Positions 28,258 through 30,404 of a stretch of DNA of 30,404 bases are shown here, piece after piece. How positions within the stretch are numbered: position 1 is the first letter of the stretch; each line of letters begins with the position of its first letter. A program made the translations under genes and the position numbers. A model generated the notes under the pieces. The model did no database searches. It was not told where the DNA came from and saw only the letters and a program-made list of their open reading frames with translations. Origin of the DNA: Gnomoniopsis sp. IMI 355080. Its lineage: Eukaryota > Ascomycota > Sordariomycetes > Diaporthales > Gnomoniaceae. The stretch spans positions 1 to 30,404 of the forward strand of contig JAPEVC010000321.1 in the NCBI GenBank assembly GCA_027946555.1, given 5' to 3'.

Positions 28258-29853
28258 CTATTCCTCCTTGATGATCCTCTCCGCCGTACTCTCAATCAAC
28301 TCCCATGCGGCACGAACATGACCCTCCTCGGTCTGCCGATTCGCCGTCATGACGCGAATCGCAAACTTTCCCTCCAGCACCGTGCTCGTCACCCAGATCC
28401 TCCCCGTCGCATTCACCTCCTCATATAGCCTCTTTGTCCGCGCGTTCGCCCTCTCATGCGCATCATCACCATCCTCCTCCTTTCCCAACCCACTCCCCAC
28501 CATACGGAACACCGTCAGCGCAAACACCGGCCCCGTCACAATCTCAAATAGATCCCCGCGCCCTCGGACCCAGCCGGCAAACATCTCGCCCCGCTTCACG
28601 CCGCCGCGGACGTACTCTTGCAAGCCTTTGACGCCGTAGTTGCGGAGCACAAACCACACCTTGAGCGCACGGAATCGTCGCCCCAGGGGGATCTGCCAGT
28701 TGCGGTAGTCCGTCACCAGCCCGCCGTCGCTGTAGACGTTGCGGTAGACGTTGAGCTCCGACGACATGGCCTCCTCGAGCCAGCGCCGGTCCGCCACGAA
28801 CACGCACGATGCGTCAAAGTTGGTGAGCATCCACTTGTGCATGTTGACGTTGAACGAGTAGAATTGCCGTAGATGCTCCACGCCCACCGCTTCCTGCGCC
28901 TCAGGCGTAACCAGTGCCGCGCCCGCATACGCAGCATCCACATGCACCCAAATCTCTCCCTGCTTCCTCACAGGCGCCTCCTGCGCCGCCGCATTATTAT
29001 CTGCAGCCACAGCAGGAGGGAAGTCCTGCGACCAAGCCCGCAACGCCTCCACAATCCCCGCCATATCATCCACAGCACACGTATCCGTCGTCCCCAGCGC
29101 CGCGGTCAGGAAGAAGGGCTCCCATCCTTTTGCCTTGCACGCGGCCAGCGTCTCGGCCAGCGCGGGACCCGTCATGGAAAAATCCGTCGCGGCGCTCGCG
29201 GGCACGGCGACGTAGCGCACGCCGAGGATCTTGGCAGCTTTTTTGGTGCTGCTGTGGCACGCCGCACTGCCCAGCGCGACGAGCCGCGCGCGCTTGCGCA
29301 TAAGCAGGTCCTCGTAGTCGTCCTCGGACGGCAGCTCGTTCGGTCTCGGCAGTGTCTCGGCGAGGTACTTGTCGCGCGCGGCGACCATCATGGTGAGTAC
29401 GGCCTCGCTTGCCGTGCTCTGAATGACGCCGCCGCCGCGGGTGGGGCCGGTCGAGAGGTACGTGTTGGGGAGGCCGAGGATCTGCGCGAGCCAGTCCAGC
29501 ACAATGGTCTCGAGCTCCGTCACGGCCGGGGAGCAGATCCAGTTGAAGCAGGCGCCCGTGAAGGCGGCCGAGTAGAGCTCGCCGAGCAGGGACGGGTAGG
29601 AGGATGGGCAGGGGAAGAAGGCCAGGAAGTTGGGGGACTGCCAGTGGGTGAGGCCCGGCACGATCTTGGCGTCAATGTCGCGCCGGATCGTGTCCCAGGC
29701 TTCACCGTCCTGCGGGGCGGCTGGGGGCAGGATCTTGCGTAGGTAGCCGGGCTCCACCTGTGAGACGACAGGGAGGTCTGTGATGTTCTCATAGTAATCG
29801 ACGATGTGGTCGATGGAAGCTTTGGCGGCTTCGCGGAACTCTTTGGCGTCCAT
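28258..29853 (-). CDS. aromatic-L-amino-acid decarboxylase, PLP-dependent group II
   Basis: A single-exon 531-codon frame from ATG 29853 to TAG 28258. The family removes the carboxyl group of aromatic amino acids (Trp, Tyr, Phe or DOPA) to give amines such as tryptamine or tyramine, using pyridoxal phosphate in the cytosol. Landmarks: an N-terminal FREAAKASIDHIVDYYENI helix; LTHWQSPNFLAFFP; GGGVIQSTASEA around the PLP phosphate site; TAALGTTDTCAVDD; the cofactor-binding Asp in WVHVDAAYAG; and the Schiff-base Lys in FNVNMHKWML. The length is slightly above the usual 480-510, partly from an Ala-rich insert before the HVDAAYAG block and an acidic insert (GKEEDGDDAHE) near the C-terminus. The gene is GC-rich at third positions, more than its neighbours, and intronless. 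Which amino acid it prefers cannot be read from the sequence. Confidence 0.95.
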   Translation of the reverse strand: MDAKEFREAAKASIDHIVDYYENITDLPVVSQVEPGYLRKILPPAAPQDGEAWDTIRRDIDAKIVPGLTHWQSPNFLAFFPCPSSYPSLLGELYSAAFTGACFNWICSPAVTELETIVLDWLAQILGLPNTYLSTGPTRGGGVIQSTASEAVLTMMVAARDKYLAETLPRPNELPSEDDYEDLLMRKRARLVALGSAACHSSTKKAAKILGVRYVAVPASAATDFSMTGPALAETLAACKAKGWEPFFLTAALGTTDTCAVDDMAGIVEALRAWSQDFPPAVAADNNAAAQEAPVRKQGEIWVHVDAAYAGAALVTPEAQEAVGVEHLRQFYSFNVNMHKWMLTNFDASCVFVADRRWLEEAMSSELNVYRNVYSDGGLVTDYRNWQIPLGRRFRALKVWFVLRNYGVKGLQEYVRGGVKRGEMFAGWVRGRGDLFEIVTGPVFALTVFRMVGSGLGKEEDGDDAHERANARTKRLYEEVNATGRIWVTSTVLEGKFAIRVMTANRQTEEGHVRAAWELIESTAERIIKEE

Positions 29854-30404
29854 CGTAGCGTGGGGCTAGGCTTGGTTCAACTGATGGAGATGAGTGCGAC
29901 TTGTGTGACTTTCTCTGTGGCAGTGTCAGTGATACCATTCCTCAAGGTTCCTTTTTTTTCCACAACCGAACCAGCTTCAGAAAATAAGCCAAACTGGACC
30001 TACACATACCTGACTGATGAAGGAACAAAACACGGACCCACACCAAAAAAGAAGAAAACTGAGCTGACTTCGTTCGACAGAGTATATCCTCAACCTATAA
30101 GAAAGAATGCAAAATCACACAACTCAATTGCAGAAAGAAGGTTGTTGTTTATGGATGACTACCCTAATTAGTCCTCTCAAGGCCATTTAGTCAGTCCATG
30201 ACGGACGACGTTGCAATTTCGATCCCTCGGCACGGCTCCGGACGCTTCCTTCCGGTGCCGGAACGGAACGGCGGGGCGGGGGGCCTTGTCTCCATAATGT
30301 AAGATTCTGGTCGAGAGGCATTCTCTTGAGATACAGCAAGAAACGACACAATGGTGAAAGAAGCAAAAGCAGGGTAGAGAGAGGGAAAGGGGAGAGGGGA
30401 GAGG
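29854..30404. promoter_or_regulatory. upstream region of the decarboxylase gene
   Basis: No gene is recognised. On the minus strand this is the promoter side of the decarboxylase. A 121-codon plus frame at 29806-30171 overlaps the gene antisense and is not protein-like. The last 35 bases are a purine-rich GA/GGGGA run cut by the window edge. Confidence 0.4.

Noticed and set aside
28873..29742. 289-codon plus-strand frame rich in Arg, Gly and Ala
   Set aside because: Antisense shadow caused by the GC-rich third positions of the decarboxylase gene.
30370..30404. GA-rich run at the window end as a possible satellite
   Set aside because: Too short and cut by the window edge to judge.

Overview
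The window looks like nuclear DNA of a filamentous ascomycete (Pezizomycotina, probably Sordariomycetes or a close relative). The evidence is widely spaced genes interrupted by short introns (mostly 49-65 nt, with GTAAGT-like donors and CTRAY branch points), a Pth11-type seven-helix receptor, a fungal NLR (NACHT) relic, a GMC oxidoreductase, and TACCTAGGTA palindromes between genes. The class is an inference from gene content, not from an alignment.

Layout. 1-2835 has no convincing gene. 2836-5718 (-) encodes a 960-residue largely disordered, probably nuclear protein of unknown function. 6585-7482 (+) is a pyrimidine 5'-nucleotidase of the HAD superfamily (SDT1/PHM8 type), whose frame only closes if one intron is of the GC-AG class. 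8163-11105 (-) is a seven-exon TRP-like cation channel related to YVC1, with a 27-nt micro-exon, a poly-aspartate tract and an ambiguous intron. 13467-14618 (+) is a short-chain dehydrogenase, 15050-16323 (-) a Pth11-like receptor and 18768-20826 (+) a GMC oxidoreductase. 21105-22438 (-) is a LIV-1-type ZIP zinc transporter of the secretory pathway. 23425-25784 (+) is a decayed NLR that has lost its P-loop. 26979-27755 (+) is a small one-helix protein with a highly charged tail. 28258-29853 (-) is an aromatic-L-amino-acid decarboxylase.

How they fit together. The channel, nucleotidase and ZIP transporter look like core cellular genes (vacuolar or membrane cation flux, nucleotide salvage, zinc homeostasis). 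The SDR, receptor and GMC oxidoreductase lie together between core genes, separated by large gene-poor gaps, and may be an accessory block for sensing and oxidising a small molecule; nothing in the sequence names the substrate. The NLR relic and the decarboxylase also look accessory. I found no transposon, rRNA, tRNA or CRISPR. The most notable points are gene-structure oddities (GC-AG intron, micro-exon, stop-free in-frame intron at the end of S6), the broken NLR, and two stretches (11.8-12.6 kb and 22.9-23.3 kb) where protein-like reading and splice signals hint at unannotated small or decaying genes.
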